Shown here: in pieces, positions 47,661 through 64,000 of the stretch | Numbering within the stretch: the stretch's first letter is position 1 | Layout: each line of letters starts with the position of its first letter | NCBI RefSeq assembly: GCF_008831285.2 | Contig: NC_045148.1 | Span: forward strand, 19,895,002 to 19,959,001 | Direction: 5' to 3' | DNA: 64,000 nucleotides | Source of the DNA: Nymphaea colorata | Taxonomy: Eukaryota > Streptophyta > Magnoliopsida > Nymphaeales > Nymphaeaceae | Notes under the pieces: model-generated | The model's database searches: none | Seen by the model: only the letters and a program-made list of their open reading frames with translations | What the model was told of the DNA's origin: nothing | Position numbers and translations under genes: made by a program

Positions 47661-48149
47661 ATCAGGCCTAACATACTTTTAACAGATTGTGCATCTACAA
47701 GAGTAAGTCGTTAATAAGTTGACATTTTATCATTCGAACACGAGACGATTTGTCTCCGGAGGTAGTTATGTCTTATGACATAAGAGGCCTAATAAACACG
47801 TTCCAACGGGATGCCCCTTGTGATACGTGTTCTGGGATGGGTAGTCTAAAAGTTAGTCCATCTTCGTAACAGTGCTTGCAGAAATTGACTCTAAAATTCT
47901 TGACATGTTGCACCGAAAAATTTAAAGATGGTATCGAATTATTAAGCAAGGAATTGGACAAGACATTTTTTAATTCAGTCACGAAAACCAAAAATGAAGA
48001 CTTGAAACTGTGGTTCTCATGCTTGGCAATAAAATTATGTGATTATTTTTGTAAAGAACATAGAAGCGTTCAAATCAATTTCTTTCACAGTGGCATATAG
48101 GCGATAAGACTCTCATCTAGACAAATAAATAATTAGAAATGTGACCAAA

Positions 48150-48530
48150 TCAGATTTGAATCGGTATACTATTTACTTGAATGTTCACATATTTAGATTA
48201 TAATAGAAAAGAATGAAATGGCCATACCATGTCTGAATTCAGCTTTTTAAACTCACCATCCAAATCTGATTCAAGTGATCTGAATTTTAAATTCACATCT
48301 GAATTTAAATCCGATATTTAAATACACGAGTGAAACCGAACTGCATTATGAAATGCTAAGATGACCTGCAGGGTGCAGAATGTATGGGTGTTTTATTTGA
48401 AACTAAACCTGAATCGTATCGGATCAAATACATACTAAAAATTAAACTTGAATTTTGTTGTCAGTTTTTGCATTCCAAATCCCATTTGAATTTTTAATCG
48501 GATGTTATTTTTTATATCTAATTTTGTTAA
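48150..48530. repeat. AT-rich dispersed repeat (GAATTTGAAT family), copy 3
   Basis: Repeated TCTGAATTT, AATCCGAT and similar short motifs as in the copy at 32020-32430. It is more diverged and the borders are approximate. Confidence 0.45.
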
Positions 48531-49213
48531 GCAGTCTGAAAATGATATCTCTATTTACAACTCCTCAAACCGCGCGAGCAAAAGCTGAACTCCCTTCCTT
48601 TTCATTCTCTTACGGTTCAGGGTACCAGCCTGACCCGGCCCAGCGCCCCAAACCTCAGTTTCGGCCCAGTCCGATTAAAATAAATATATATATATATACA
48701 TTTTTAAATATAAAATAAAAAATTTTGAATATAAAATATATTTTTAATAATAAAATATATATTACTATTAAATAAAAATAATAAAAAAATTAATCGTACC
48801 AAAGTTTCTGCTGAAATAATTTATCACCAAGTACTCTGGGATTCTCATTTTTCTAAGTCATTCTCATAGTTCTGGACATTATAATAACGAGTCCACCATA
48901 CGTTAAGGTTCACAAAAAAGAACTTCCAAATGCCAAAAGATCCAAACAATATTAATTTCCCAAACATCATAACTGGAAACACCTTTTTTTTGTTTTCCTT
49001 GAGAATGTTACGTGCTAATAATATGAGAAACCATGCCATTTATAGTGGTTGGTTCCATCTTACACCAGCTGAGAGTGTAGATTGTCATATTTTATTATTT
49101 TCAATTTTCATTTTTAAACGGATATGTTTAAACATTTATTCTTATACACATAATATTGAACGAGTGCCTCTTTAGCCACACTAGTTGGATCAAAAAATAG
49201 TATTGAAATGCAG

Positions 49214-49471
49214 GCCTGGAGGCTGTGGAGTGAAGGAAATGCGTCAGAGTTCATTGACGCAGTCCTCAGAGACGAAGGCTTGCTCTGCATTCAAGAAGAT
49301 GCTGCGACCAGGCCAAGCATGTCAATCGTGGTTCTCATGCTTGAAAACAATGCTTTGGATCTTCCTCTGCCCGCACAACCTGCCTGTTTCCATATTAGTG
49401 CCGCACAATCAAGCACGATGCTTTCTTATCTTCCGATTACTGTTCTTACAGCAAGACAAACACACCGCTAA
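49214..49471 (+). pseudogene. Orphan CRK last exon (kinase C-terminus)
   Basis: A normal acceptor (GAAATGCAG) is followed by a CRK exon 7 beginning [15 protein letters not shown] and continuing through [16 protein letters not shown] to a stop at 49469-49471. About 45 bases between the FID region and GLLCIQ are missing in frame. No other CRK exon lies within 2.5 kb upstream, so this is the remnant of a deleted gene copy between CRK-E and CRK-F. Its 3' flank is of the CRK-D/-E/-F type. Confidence 0.88.
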
Positions 49472-52272
49472 GGACAGAGTGAAAGTGACTATGGAACAGT
49501 CCTTATCCATCTCATTAAAATAATTGACGATTTCAGAATGCCTTTTCGTCTTTTCAAAGTTATACGTCCTTTAGAAAGTACAATTTATTTTTCTCTGCGC
49601 TGTAGCTAATGAGATCAATCACATAAATGGTTACAGCAAAGATGTATATGTGTGTGCATGTGACTAAGTGTCGGGTCTGCAGAAAGTTCAAGTTTGTTGT
49701 CGAGATCTTTAAAAAACGAATTGGCATTTTAGTGAAGAAGGCATCGATCTCTTGATTCAGTTCAAGGCCTAGATGATGATCTTCTTCAACAAGCATTTTC
49801 ATTCTCCATCATCGTAGAATCTGCCCGAACTTGAGTATCGAATCTCGCTTCAAAATCAGGATAAACAACAGGAGATGCAGAGGTCTTTCTACTCTCATAC
49901 CATGTTGAAAGAGAAGAATAACTATAAGAGAAGATAAACATGGCCTTTCACTAAAGAAAAATGTTACCATCGACCTCGAGTTGATGGACTGGTTTGTGAT
50001 TGATATTTGTGCCTACATTTCTCTGTTACAAAGCTCAACATGCATTTGACCTGTAATTGAGGAACTGTTACGTAGATTATTATTGATTATGATATCACTG
50101 ACACCGCCGTTATTGTCATCTCCTGCACTCCTTATCCTTGACCACAGCATGATCATTCTTTTCAAGGGCAAGCCTCTAATTGAGCACCACCTTGCATTGT
50201 TTGGCTCTAATTGAGCACTAAGCTAAATGGGGACCTTGATATTGCAGTTCTGTATAGAATTATCTCTTCAAATGTCTTTTTAAACTACAGAAACATGGTC
50301 GTCTTAATCGATCGAACCAGAAAAAACTGATGTATAACCATAAATTATCTGTAAAATAGAAGGATAAAACTGGATTAATTCTTGGCCACAACAGTACCCA
50401 CTTTATTATATGTTCTTTATCCACCACCATCCACACAACGAAAAAATATCTTTACTCCTAATTAACGATAAATGAATGCAAGTGCTCAGGTTTCTCACAT
50501 GTGGAACAATTTTTTATGAAACTAACTACATATGCAATCATCATCGCGTAAAGATCTTATAGATTAATGTAATTAAAATCATCTTTCGTTGATGTATAAT
50601 TGGATTCTATTTGCCAGTGACGCTCTGATAAGGGTGTCAGTGACGTGACAAGGCGTCAGTGTCGTGACAAAGGATGAAATTTTGTTTTATAAGATATAAA
50701 AGGCGTTTGGATGACAGCCAAAAAGGTTTTGAATGCAAGAAAAGCAGTTTTATGATGTGCTTAGATGACGTGAATGCCTTGTTGGATCAAAACTTAGCTT
50801 GCACAGAACCAAGTTTTCATATGAGGTGGAACATATGGGGTGGAAAAAACCAATATTAAGTTTTCAAAACTCACTAAAAATTTAATTTTCATAAAATCAA
50901 GTTTCCACATGAAACTAAAAGAAAAAAAAAAAGGAAATGTAAGTAAAAAATTAATTACAATATAGATAAAGTGCTGCTCTAGCTTGCTTAGATATTTGTA
51001 GGGCTGTACAGGAGTCGAATAGAGCCCGAGCTTGGCTAGCTCGAGTCGACCACAGACATCATTGGGTTCCATTGGATCTACTTGGACCCAAATGTTCTTC
51101 TGTTGCATCTTTGGTGCCTATCTATAATTTGTACTTTTGTGGATCTGTGATTCATATGCATTGAATTTAATTACAGTTACCTTTGTGTGAACATGGCTTT
51201 AGTTCTAGCCTCGGGACAAACACATATATGTAATAAAATAATAATAATAAAAGAGAGAGAAAGGGGAAGAGGGGACAGCCAACAAATTTGTTCCAAAACC
51301 AAAATCAGTCCAACTCTCTACGCCATGGAAATAGCACCCACAGAAGTTACACGAGAGACTTGATTCAGAGAGAGAGGGTAGGTTACCTTGTTGGCATCTT
51401 GCTTCTGGCTCTTATGCATGCAAAAGTTTGCTAAATGAGCAAACGGCCACAGCGAACTTGGTTTATACTTTTTGGGTGGCCTAGAAGTTGCCCGTCTGCG
51501 AGACAATGTCAATTCTGCAGTCCAGGTTATCTTCCAATTGAGCAGAGGATCAACAGCTCTCTGATATTTGGCCACTGTGTGCACCACCAATTAATGGTGG
51601 GTGCAAACTGCAAAGTGATGATCCAGGGTCTTCACCATGGCACCCCTCAATACTCCCCCTTTTAGCGCCTGTAATCCACCTATGGTAGACCTTTTCAGTG
51701 AGAGATGGAAGTGTTGCAGTCCACAAGATAGAAGGAAATGGTGCTTCTGGCTGGATACTGCGGTAATATCCCTCCAGTGGATTTACCAGACCAAGGTGAT
51801 TTCTGAATCTACGCCTGTAAAGGTACCGTGAATGCGAAAAAGAGAGGGAAGCAATCACTGATAGATTCCTCCAAGTCAATTTTTGTCCATATTTTTGGCA
51901 TCATCACTGGCCATAATAGCGATGCAACGTGTGGATTTAACTTTTAATAAATGGCCCGATTCCAAATTGGGCAACTGGTTGGAGAGAGAGAAGCTGCCTT
52001 GTTGCTTTCTGAAGTTTTCAACCAACGAGGATGGAGTTCTGCCATAAAAACCTTGGAGAAGTAGAAGCGGAAAACGATAGGTAAACATGTTCCAGCAGCC
52101 ACAGTTGACCCACCCTCAATCATTCCTCGAAACTAAGTAAAATAGATAAAGGATGCGGGCGCTTGCTCAGTTCTCTCATATCAACATTCCTCTCCCTTTC
52201 CTTCCCGTCTCGACTTCCCGATTGTCATCAAAACTGTGTCTTCCACAACAAATTTTCTGCTTGGTTGGGATC
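49472..52272. other. Intergenic region between the orphan exon and CRK-F
   Basis: 49480-50620 is related to the 3' flanks of the other CRK genes. 50620-52150 has no gene that I can support. Frames of 60-110 codons on both strands there have no recognisable content. TTGACC at 52105-52110 is a possible W-box core 163 bp before the CRK-F start. Confidence 0.5.
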
Positions 52273-57523
<5,251 letters not shown>

Positions 57524-60228
57524 ACATGCCACTAAAGATTGCCTGGATGCCACTACAGAGGAGTACTTATCTCATTGAAGTCATTGAGTATTTCCATATG
57601 TAAATTTAGGCCTTTTTCCATTTGTTGTTCTTATGTCTTTCAATAAGTAGAATGTATTCTTTTATCTCCTTCTTAACAAGTGAGATGAATCACATAAATG
57701 GATGTAGCAAAGATGTGTGTGTGTGTGTGTGTGTTTGAGAGAGAGAGAGAAAGCGAGCACCACTTTGGCAGTCTCTAGTTGTGCATTCAGCTATCTGGAA
57801 AGTATGGACAATGGGGACCCTGATATTGCAATGTTTGTACATGGAAATTAGCCCTTTAGCTTGCAGAGTAGGCTATATGTCACTTTAGAAATTACTAAAA
57901 TGCCCATATTGGTTAAATGCAATGTCATCTCCCTATAAGGGTAGAAGTGGTACCTAAAAACATCAATAAAATTACCAAAATTTGAAGTTTATCAATCTGT
58001 AGATTTGAAAATTGCAGGTTTTATATTGGTGATAATGCTGAAATCCATAGATCTCAAAATCAGAGGGGGGTCTTACTTCAAATCTGGATTTCAGATCCAC
58101 ACATGAAGCTAGAGAGGGGAAGAGGGAGAGAAGGCTGAGGGAGTGCATCAAACATGAGCTTTTAAAACCTAAGATCTTAAAATCTCGTATCTGAGGTTCT
58201 AAACTCTATCTTAGATCCGAGGCAAGTATTAACCTATTTAACTATGTCATAACTATGTCAAATTATCATATTAATTTATACTTAAGTGAATGAACCATTA
58301 TTATCCGTTAACAACAAAATTAATTGCGTAACTTTGTTTTTCCCCTGTGGTAGAAAGCTTTTTAAGAAAAACTTAAACGCATGTGCAAAATCAGACATAT
58401 TTCTCGTGCTCTCATAAAGCCCAAGACAATAATTTTCACAAAAAGCTAGAAGATAAAAACAAAAGGCTAGAAGGCAGAAGATAATAAAAATGATAGCAGC
58501 TTTCAAAAGAGAGGAAGCTCATTACGACTTCTCCGTTTCCGTGTAATAAAAGACAAACCGCGCCTGCCATTAAAGCGAAACTTTTAAAGATGAGCTAAGC
58601 ATGGATCGTGGCGGAATCACGACCGTGTCTTTTTACTATAACAAAATTTTTCAGCAGATTTCTACCAATCTCTCGCCGCCGCTTTTGTTTATTAAAAAGG
58701 CTGCATGCCATTGAATTTATCCGTTCTCTCATGCACTTTACCTTCACCACTACTGAAATCTGTTATTTGTTTAAACACTAAATCTGCAGCAACTCTTAAG
58801 AGATCTCTATGTTTGTAATCTCCTGTTGTTGTTAATTTACTTTTCTATAGACTACAGACGGTGGTAACTGTAGCCTCCTTTTAAAAAAAAAAATTATATG
58901 TAAATTTTAAAGGAAATTATTTATCTTATATAAAAAATTTAAAAATTATATTTTGGACTATGTTAAAATGTTAAAACTATAATTTGATTTCTTTTAAGAA
59001 AAAAATTTTGTTTCGTTCCTGCGTAAGACATTCAAGTTAAATGATGTAATATATGTCTACATAAGACTTGAAGTGAACTAAAAGCTATGACTTTGAGGGT
59101 TTTGTGTTGAAAATAGTTTTCTGTAAGTAAACATTAAAAAAATAAACTGCAGCAATGCATACGTTAATAACCTTGAATCTTTAATATGAAACTAATTTGA
59201 GTTTTCCCCAACGTGTTGTCTTCCAGTAGAAGTCAAAGTTGATTGAAGTAAAAAATTCATGATTCTCAATCCAGTGGCAGAGCCTAATCAAATCGCACTT
59301 ACCTTAATGGGTTGGGTGCATTATGGAGCATTGACGTGAGTCTGGTGTAAGCACCATATTTGGGTCCAGCTCCTTCCTAATAAAAAATTTTAAGAACTTG
59401 TGTTGGCTAGCATGAGCAAGAGCAAACACCAGCCCACATGTTGAATTTCTTTGTTCAATCACATTCAACCACTGGATCCTTGCATTAATGGCCATTTGGT
59501 CAATGAATGACACACTTTTTGAAAAAAAAAATAAATCCTAAGCTCTTTATTTTTTGGCAAAATTAGGCCAATTTTTAAGAAGCCAACCATGTGGAGTTGA
59601 GTTAATTTAGTTAACGACTCATTACTTTCAAATAATATAAATACTTACTCTCTAAAGTTCTAAACACACATACACCAGTGGTGGAGAGAGGGCACTTATA
59701 AAAGTAAAAATAAAATAAAATGTCACTACTTAAATGAAGCAAATTTACTGGATACCCACAAATTGACTCATCCGACCCGTTTAATTGATTGTTAAATTAT
59801 CATTTTGTACTATCTAACCCAGGATAACCGAGGATGATAAAATAATTTGAGGGAAACCATATACTAAGTTATTTATCTTTTGAGTTTAATAATGTTTGAG
59901 AATAATTTAGAAAATGAACAGCTCTTATAACAAGATTTTAACAATAGAAAAAAATAACTTTTTTTTCATAAAATAACGTAAATTTGATACATCTCCTGTA
60001 TTGCTTTTTATGAACGTATCCGAATATTCACATAGGAGAACTCTTGCCAAAATCTTTCCATGAATGGTATTTGCTCTCGAATTTTATATTCGGCCCTCGG
60101 ATTGGTATTTATTTCAATCATCGCATCAGGCCATCAGGCCAGGCCCATCCCCTGGTTCGATCTCTTCGTCCCCATTCTTCCATTCTTCCGAGAAGTAGCA
60201 GCGAGAGAGAGAGAGCTTCTCTTCTACA
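57524..60228. other. Intergenic region between CRK-F and CRK-G
   Basis: 57530-57870 is the conserved CRK 3' flank, with a GT/GA microsatellite at 57714-57751. 57870-60000 is AT-rich with no supported gene. The last 170 bases, with pyrimidine-rich and GAGAGA sequence just before the start, are the likely leader of CRK-G. Confidence 0.5.
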
Positions 60229-63200
60229 ATGAGAAAGGTGACAGAACGCATCCCCTTTCTCTTCCTCATCTTTCTTTCTGTCCTCGTCTACCCAAGCCTG
60301 TGCTACTACCTGGACAGCTCGTGCTATGGCACGGCCAACTACACCACCAACAGCACCTTCCAGAGAAACCTCAACCAAGTCTTCCTCAACCTCACCACCA
60401 ACGCGCCGCTCACCGGCTTCTATGCTGCCACGGCCGGCGAGGGCACCGACCAGGCCGCCTACGGCCTCGTCCTCTGTCGCGGCGACGACCCTGACTACGT
60501 CTGCCGCAGCTGCTCCTCAGATGCAGCTTCTCAGATCGTGTCTCGCTGCCCCGGCGTGAGAGCCGCGGTCATATGGCTTGATGGGTGCCTGCTCCGCTAC
60601 GAAGACTCCAATTTCATAGGCACCATCGCCACGAGTCTCAGGTTCAGCATGCCGCAGTCCGGCAACAACTCGAACCCGGGGTTGTTCGGCCGGCAGCTGG
60701 GCCAGCTCATGGCCAACCTCTCTTCGTCGGTGACCGGCAGCGCGTCCAATTTGAGGTTCGCGACCGGAGAGATCGTATTCCAGGGCTCGCAGAAGATATA
60801 CGGGATGGCGCAGTGCACGAGGGACATCACCATGTCTAACTGTACCAGCTGCTTGGCGAACGTGGTGACGGAGATACCAACCTGCTGCAGCGGCCGCAAC
60901 GGGGGAATCGTCTACACGGTGAACTGCGGAGTGAGGTATGAGGTGTTCCCCTTCACCTTGCAGCCCGGAACTACGGCGTCCCCAAATGGGGATCGGACCA
61001 CCAATGGCTCCTCTGCTGCCCCCAATGGAACCAGTAAGTAATTAAATATCATTTCCTTCTCTCTTTCATTTGTTTATCAGTCTATTAGTCGGTAGCTTTA
61101 ATTTTATGAGGATTAATTATTGGACATAACGTCTCACTGACTCCTTATCTTTATAAACTTAACGAGCTCGCTCAACCTGAAACTAAAGCATCTTAAATGT
61201 GAAATGACGAGTATTCTCTTACTAAGATTGGTATTCAATGACCACCATCATGGAGTTTCGTCTACCGATCCCCACATTATTTTTCTTCGTATTCTGTCTG
61301 TAATAGAGGTAGCTAAGCGTTGACCTTGCCAAGTGGCTCGCCTAAGCAGCCGAAGTTGATGTTTCTAATAATGCTGTAGAAAAACAAAACTGGTTATATG
61401 GACAGGCCAGGAAGACAACCCCAAAGCATCTTATCTAAAATTTGAAATATTTTACTGGACATGGAACACTAGAATGACAAAGAAAAAGATGGTGGGGACG
61501 GCCGGGCTTCGTCCGTTTCCAATGGAAGGAGCAATCGAGATTGCGGATATAATTTCTAGTTTGGAAACATTTCCACCTTACAGCTGATTTCTAGTCATAA
61601 TTTTCTTGCTACCACACTAATTCTGCAGTTAAGTAAAAAATTCAGGAAACAAGTAAGTTCTTATGCTCTCTTTGTTAGCGTCTTTTCAAGGTTTTCTTCA
61701 TTCTCATGCTGAAAAAGTTCGTGTCAACATTTTACTTGCAGAAAGGAGTTTTGTTTTCTTTAAGAGGTAAGCGCCGATTGACAGTCAAATGCGAAAATTG
61801 AGCTCGTATCAGAAAAGTATAGATAATATGAACCCTGTTCTTGAATTTATGGCCGCAACATGGACCTGGTTTTGTGAAGCAGCGTCGATGGCATCCACCC
61901 CTCTGCCCTAAAGATGCTAATCCAGTGGATGCCAATAATTGGGAGCCTATTGTTGGAAATGGTAAGATGGATGGAAACCAGGATTCGATTAAGCCAAGGG
62001 CTGCTCACCGTCCCATGTATCTGAGTCTCGGTCTGGGTGTGGACCTGAGTTTGTTTATCTTTCTCCTTCCTCTTCTTCGGTTTCTTCTTTTGGTGTCGTG
62101 ATCGTGAGAGACAGAAAGAGGGCCTCGTTCCTTGCACCGAGCAAGTAATCCAGAGGGAGAAAATTAAAAAAAAAAAAAAATTATTGTGCCACAAAGAAAA
62201 GCAAAAACGCGGTTGGATTTGGACCCGTCGTGTTGTTAATAGAGCTTTGACAGAGAAACGACGAGGCTGGTAAAGCGTTTCTAGACCCACACGCAAGATC
62301 TTAGGAGAAACTGAAGCCGGTTCATGTTTCTCTCACACATTCCCGTCGGAAAAAATTAAGCAAAAGAATTCAAATATGCCGCGACATTGCTTCATATGGC
62401 AAGTATTTCAAAAATTAAATAAATGTTGTACGTTTCATGTTATGCTTCGAGAAGAGCCTGCTCGACGTCCATCCCTTGTTACTGTGTCTGCCACATTCTT
62501 TTTTTTTTTTTTCCGAAGAAGTGAACAATTTGTCGCACTTGGATAACTTACTGACAAGAATAAAGCCTCAACTATGATATTATATATTGGCTCACTTTCT
62601 GCAATTCATGCAGGTTCAAGCAGTAGCAGTTTAAGAAGAAGCATTATCATCACTCTCTCCATTTTGGTCCCTTCAGCATTTTTGCTTGTTGGAGCTGCGT
62701 ATCTACTGCTATGGAAGAGAAAAGCGGGATCTCACAACGAAACGAAAGGTAGGCTATGGTGTAGGAGCAAAATGCCAAGGAACAACATGATATTCAAAAT
62801 GTGGTTAGTGATGAAACTCTGTATGCAGGAGATGGGGAAATAGAAGACATAGAATCATTGATTTTCAGCTTGGGGAGCATAAAATCTGCTACCAACAACT
62901 TCTCCGAGGCAAATAAGCTTGGGGAGGGCGGATTCGGTCCCGTCTACAAGGTACCTTTATTAGCCAGCGAGGTGCTGTAGTCATGATAGATATGGTCATC
63001 CCCAAAGTGCTACCAAACTTGTACATGTTTGGAATGAGGCAAACAGGGAATAGTTCTGAATTTCTGCTTTTCTGAGGGAAGCTGTTGTCTTCAAAACTCA
63101 AATGTGTGATCTCTTACTTGGCAGCCTGAACATGTTACCGTCAGAAGCAAGCAATGAGCTTGTTGGATATATGATTGGCTTGGTGAAAATACACCCTCAC

Positions 63201-63436
63201 ATTAAGAAATGTTTGATAATTTGCAGGGGATACTGCCAGGAGGAAAAGAGGTAGCAGTGAAAAGGCTTGCAAGAAGCTCAGGCCAAGGAATCACGGAGTC
63301 CAAGAATGAGGTCCATCTGGTAGCCAAGCTTCAGCACAGGAACCTTGTCAGGCTTCTCGGTTGCTGCTTGGAAGGATCAGAACAGTTGCTTGTTTATGAG
63401 TTTGTGCAGAACCAAAGCCTCGACAAGATTTTATTT

Positions 63437-63437
<1 letters not shown>
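60229..63437 (+). CDS. CRK-G: two-DUF26 receptor-like kinase, 3' end outside the window
   Basis: Exons seen: 60229-61033, 62614-62748, 62829-62950, 63227-63437. The frame is continuous for 424 codons. Residues 1-25 are a signal peptide. There are only two C-X8-C-X2-C motifs (C83 and C196), the ordinary CRK layout. A Pro/Asn/Thr/Ser-rich linker leads to a membrane span at about 282-302. Exon 3 encodes [18 protein letters not shown] and exon 4 has the VAVK lysine K366. After SSGQGI the usual Phe is Ser (ITESKNEV). The exon 4 donor is GTCTCT, inside a CT microsatellite. HRD and later kinase exons are not in the window. I found no convincing exon 5 before 64000, so they should lie beyond it. It is much more diverged from A-F than they are from each other. 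Confidence 0.88.

Positions 63438-63438
<1 letters not shown>

Positions 63439-63475
<37 letters not shown>
63439..63475. repeat. (TC)n microsatellite at the CRK-G exon 4 donor
   Basis: A run of TC begins with the second base of the inferred GT donor. Confidence 0.9.
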
Positions 63476-63479
<4 letters not shown>

Positions 63480-64000
63480 CCACCTCTCTTGAGATACTTT
63501 TTTGCGAGCATAGAGCATAGTTACCGACACTATAAATTGGAGTCTTGAGTTGTACCAAATGCAGCTCATAGCATGAATATAAGTTTTCATGATCTGCACG
63601 ATTGCAGACGTATAGTATTTTTTCATGAGAATTTGCTAGTCATTAGAAAGTTAGAAACATAATACCTCGATAAGCTACTCTTTTGGTTTCAAAATTCTTC
63701 TGCAAACGAACAAATAATAAATTTTCTTTCCATTTTCTACTGCTATTATGTTAAACATGAAAAGAAAGTGGGAAAAAGAAAAAACTTCCAATGCCTTAGG
63801 ACAATCTGTGTTGGTAGTACCATCTATGACTACCTGTGACATCTCCACAGGTATTCTACAGCAAGACTGTCGATTACAAAGGCAAGCCAGGTTTGTTTTT
63901 GGCCAATCAATTGTTTTTCTTGGAAAGACATGTTAAGCAGAGACGCATAACTAGGGTAGAATCATGTTCCTGCCACATGGTATAAGTTGCTTCCGAAAAA
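63476..64000. other. Intron 4 of CRK-G (continues past the window)
   Basis: AT-rich intron-like sequence. A phrase near 63852 loosely recalls the [11 protein letters not shown] region of exon 5, but it lacks the residues before and after and is not accepted as an exon. Confidence 0.5.

Larger units (their letters stand above)
46704..49213. other. Intergenic region between CRK-E and the orphan exon
   Basis: 46720-47400 is 3' flank shared with CRK-D, the orphan exon and CRK-F. Two AT-rich dispersed repeats follow (about 47500-47660 and 48150-48530). 48006-48029 is an exact 24-base match to the CRK last exon, the only visible trace of a further decayed copy. 48690-48790 is almost pure A/T. No complete gene is seen. 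Confidence 0.5.

Noticed and set aside
51318-51879. Several frames of 76-109 codons on both strands
   Set aside because: No family resemblance, no consistent splice structure and no paralogue in the window.
63748-63936. Possible exon 5 of CRK-G near 63850
   Set aside because: Only a few residues resemble [14 protein letters not shown] and DFG are absent and the normal 238 bp exon cannot be fitted, so the exon is expected beyond the window.

Overview
This window is nuclear DNA from a flowering plant. Its genes have introns with GT-AG borders, the intergenic DNA is AT-rich, and Ty1/copia retrotransposons are present. The genes belong to the plant-specific cysteine-rich receptor-like kinase family (CRK; DUF26 or Gnk2-homologous ectodomain, one membrane span, Ser/Thr kinase). 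I cannot name the species from sequence alone.

The dominant feature is a head-to-tail CRK array, all on the + strand, labelled here CRK-A to CRK-G. CRK-C (27229-31559), CRK-D (33233-38799), CRK-E (41285-46703) and CRK-F (52273-57523) can be assembled into complete frames of 852, 853, 865 and 871 residues. CRK-G (60229 to beyond 63437) is cut by the window end. CRK-A (2807-7995) and CRK-B (17897-25180) are damaged copies. Two smaller relics, an exon 1 piece at 1587-1790 and a lone last exon at 49214-49471, show that more copies once existed. A to F share a seven-exon plan: one large ectodomain exon, a transmembrane exon, and five kinase exons (about 165, 211, 238, 151 and 230-295 bp).

A to F carry four DUF26 units, built as two consecutive two-domain modules about 230 residues apart. 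CRK-G, at the edge of the array, has the usual two. A, B and C resemble one another most, as do D, E and F, so the array seems to have grown in two local rounds.

Mobile DNA has shaped the upstream half. A copia 3' fragment (1-1508) abuts the exon 1 relic. A complete but decayed copia element lies on the minus strand at 12106-17559, with two LTRs and a CACAT target duplication. A solo LTR of a related family interrupts CRK-B exon 1 at 18840-19460 with a CATCC duplication. A 2.36 kb foldback element (21317-23678) sits in CRK-B, flanked by a 472 bp direct duplication that contains a whole kinase exon. CRK-F carries an extra 99 bp intron absent from its paralogues.

The intact genes probably encode plasma-membrane receptors that sense an extracellular signal through the DUF26 array and signal through an RD-type kinase. 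The ligand cannot be read from sequence.
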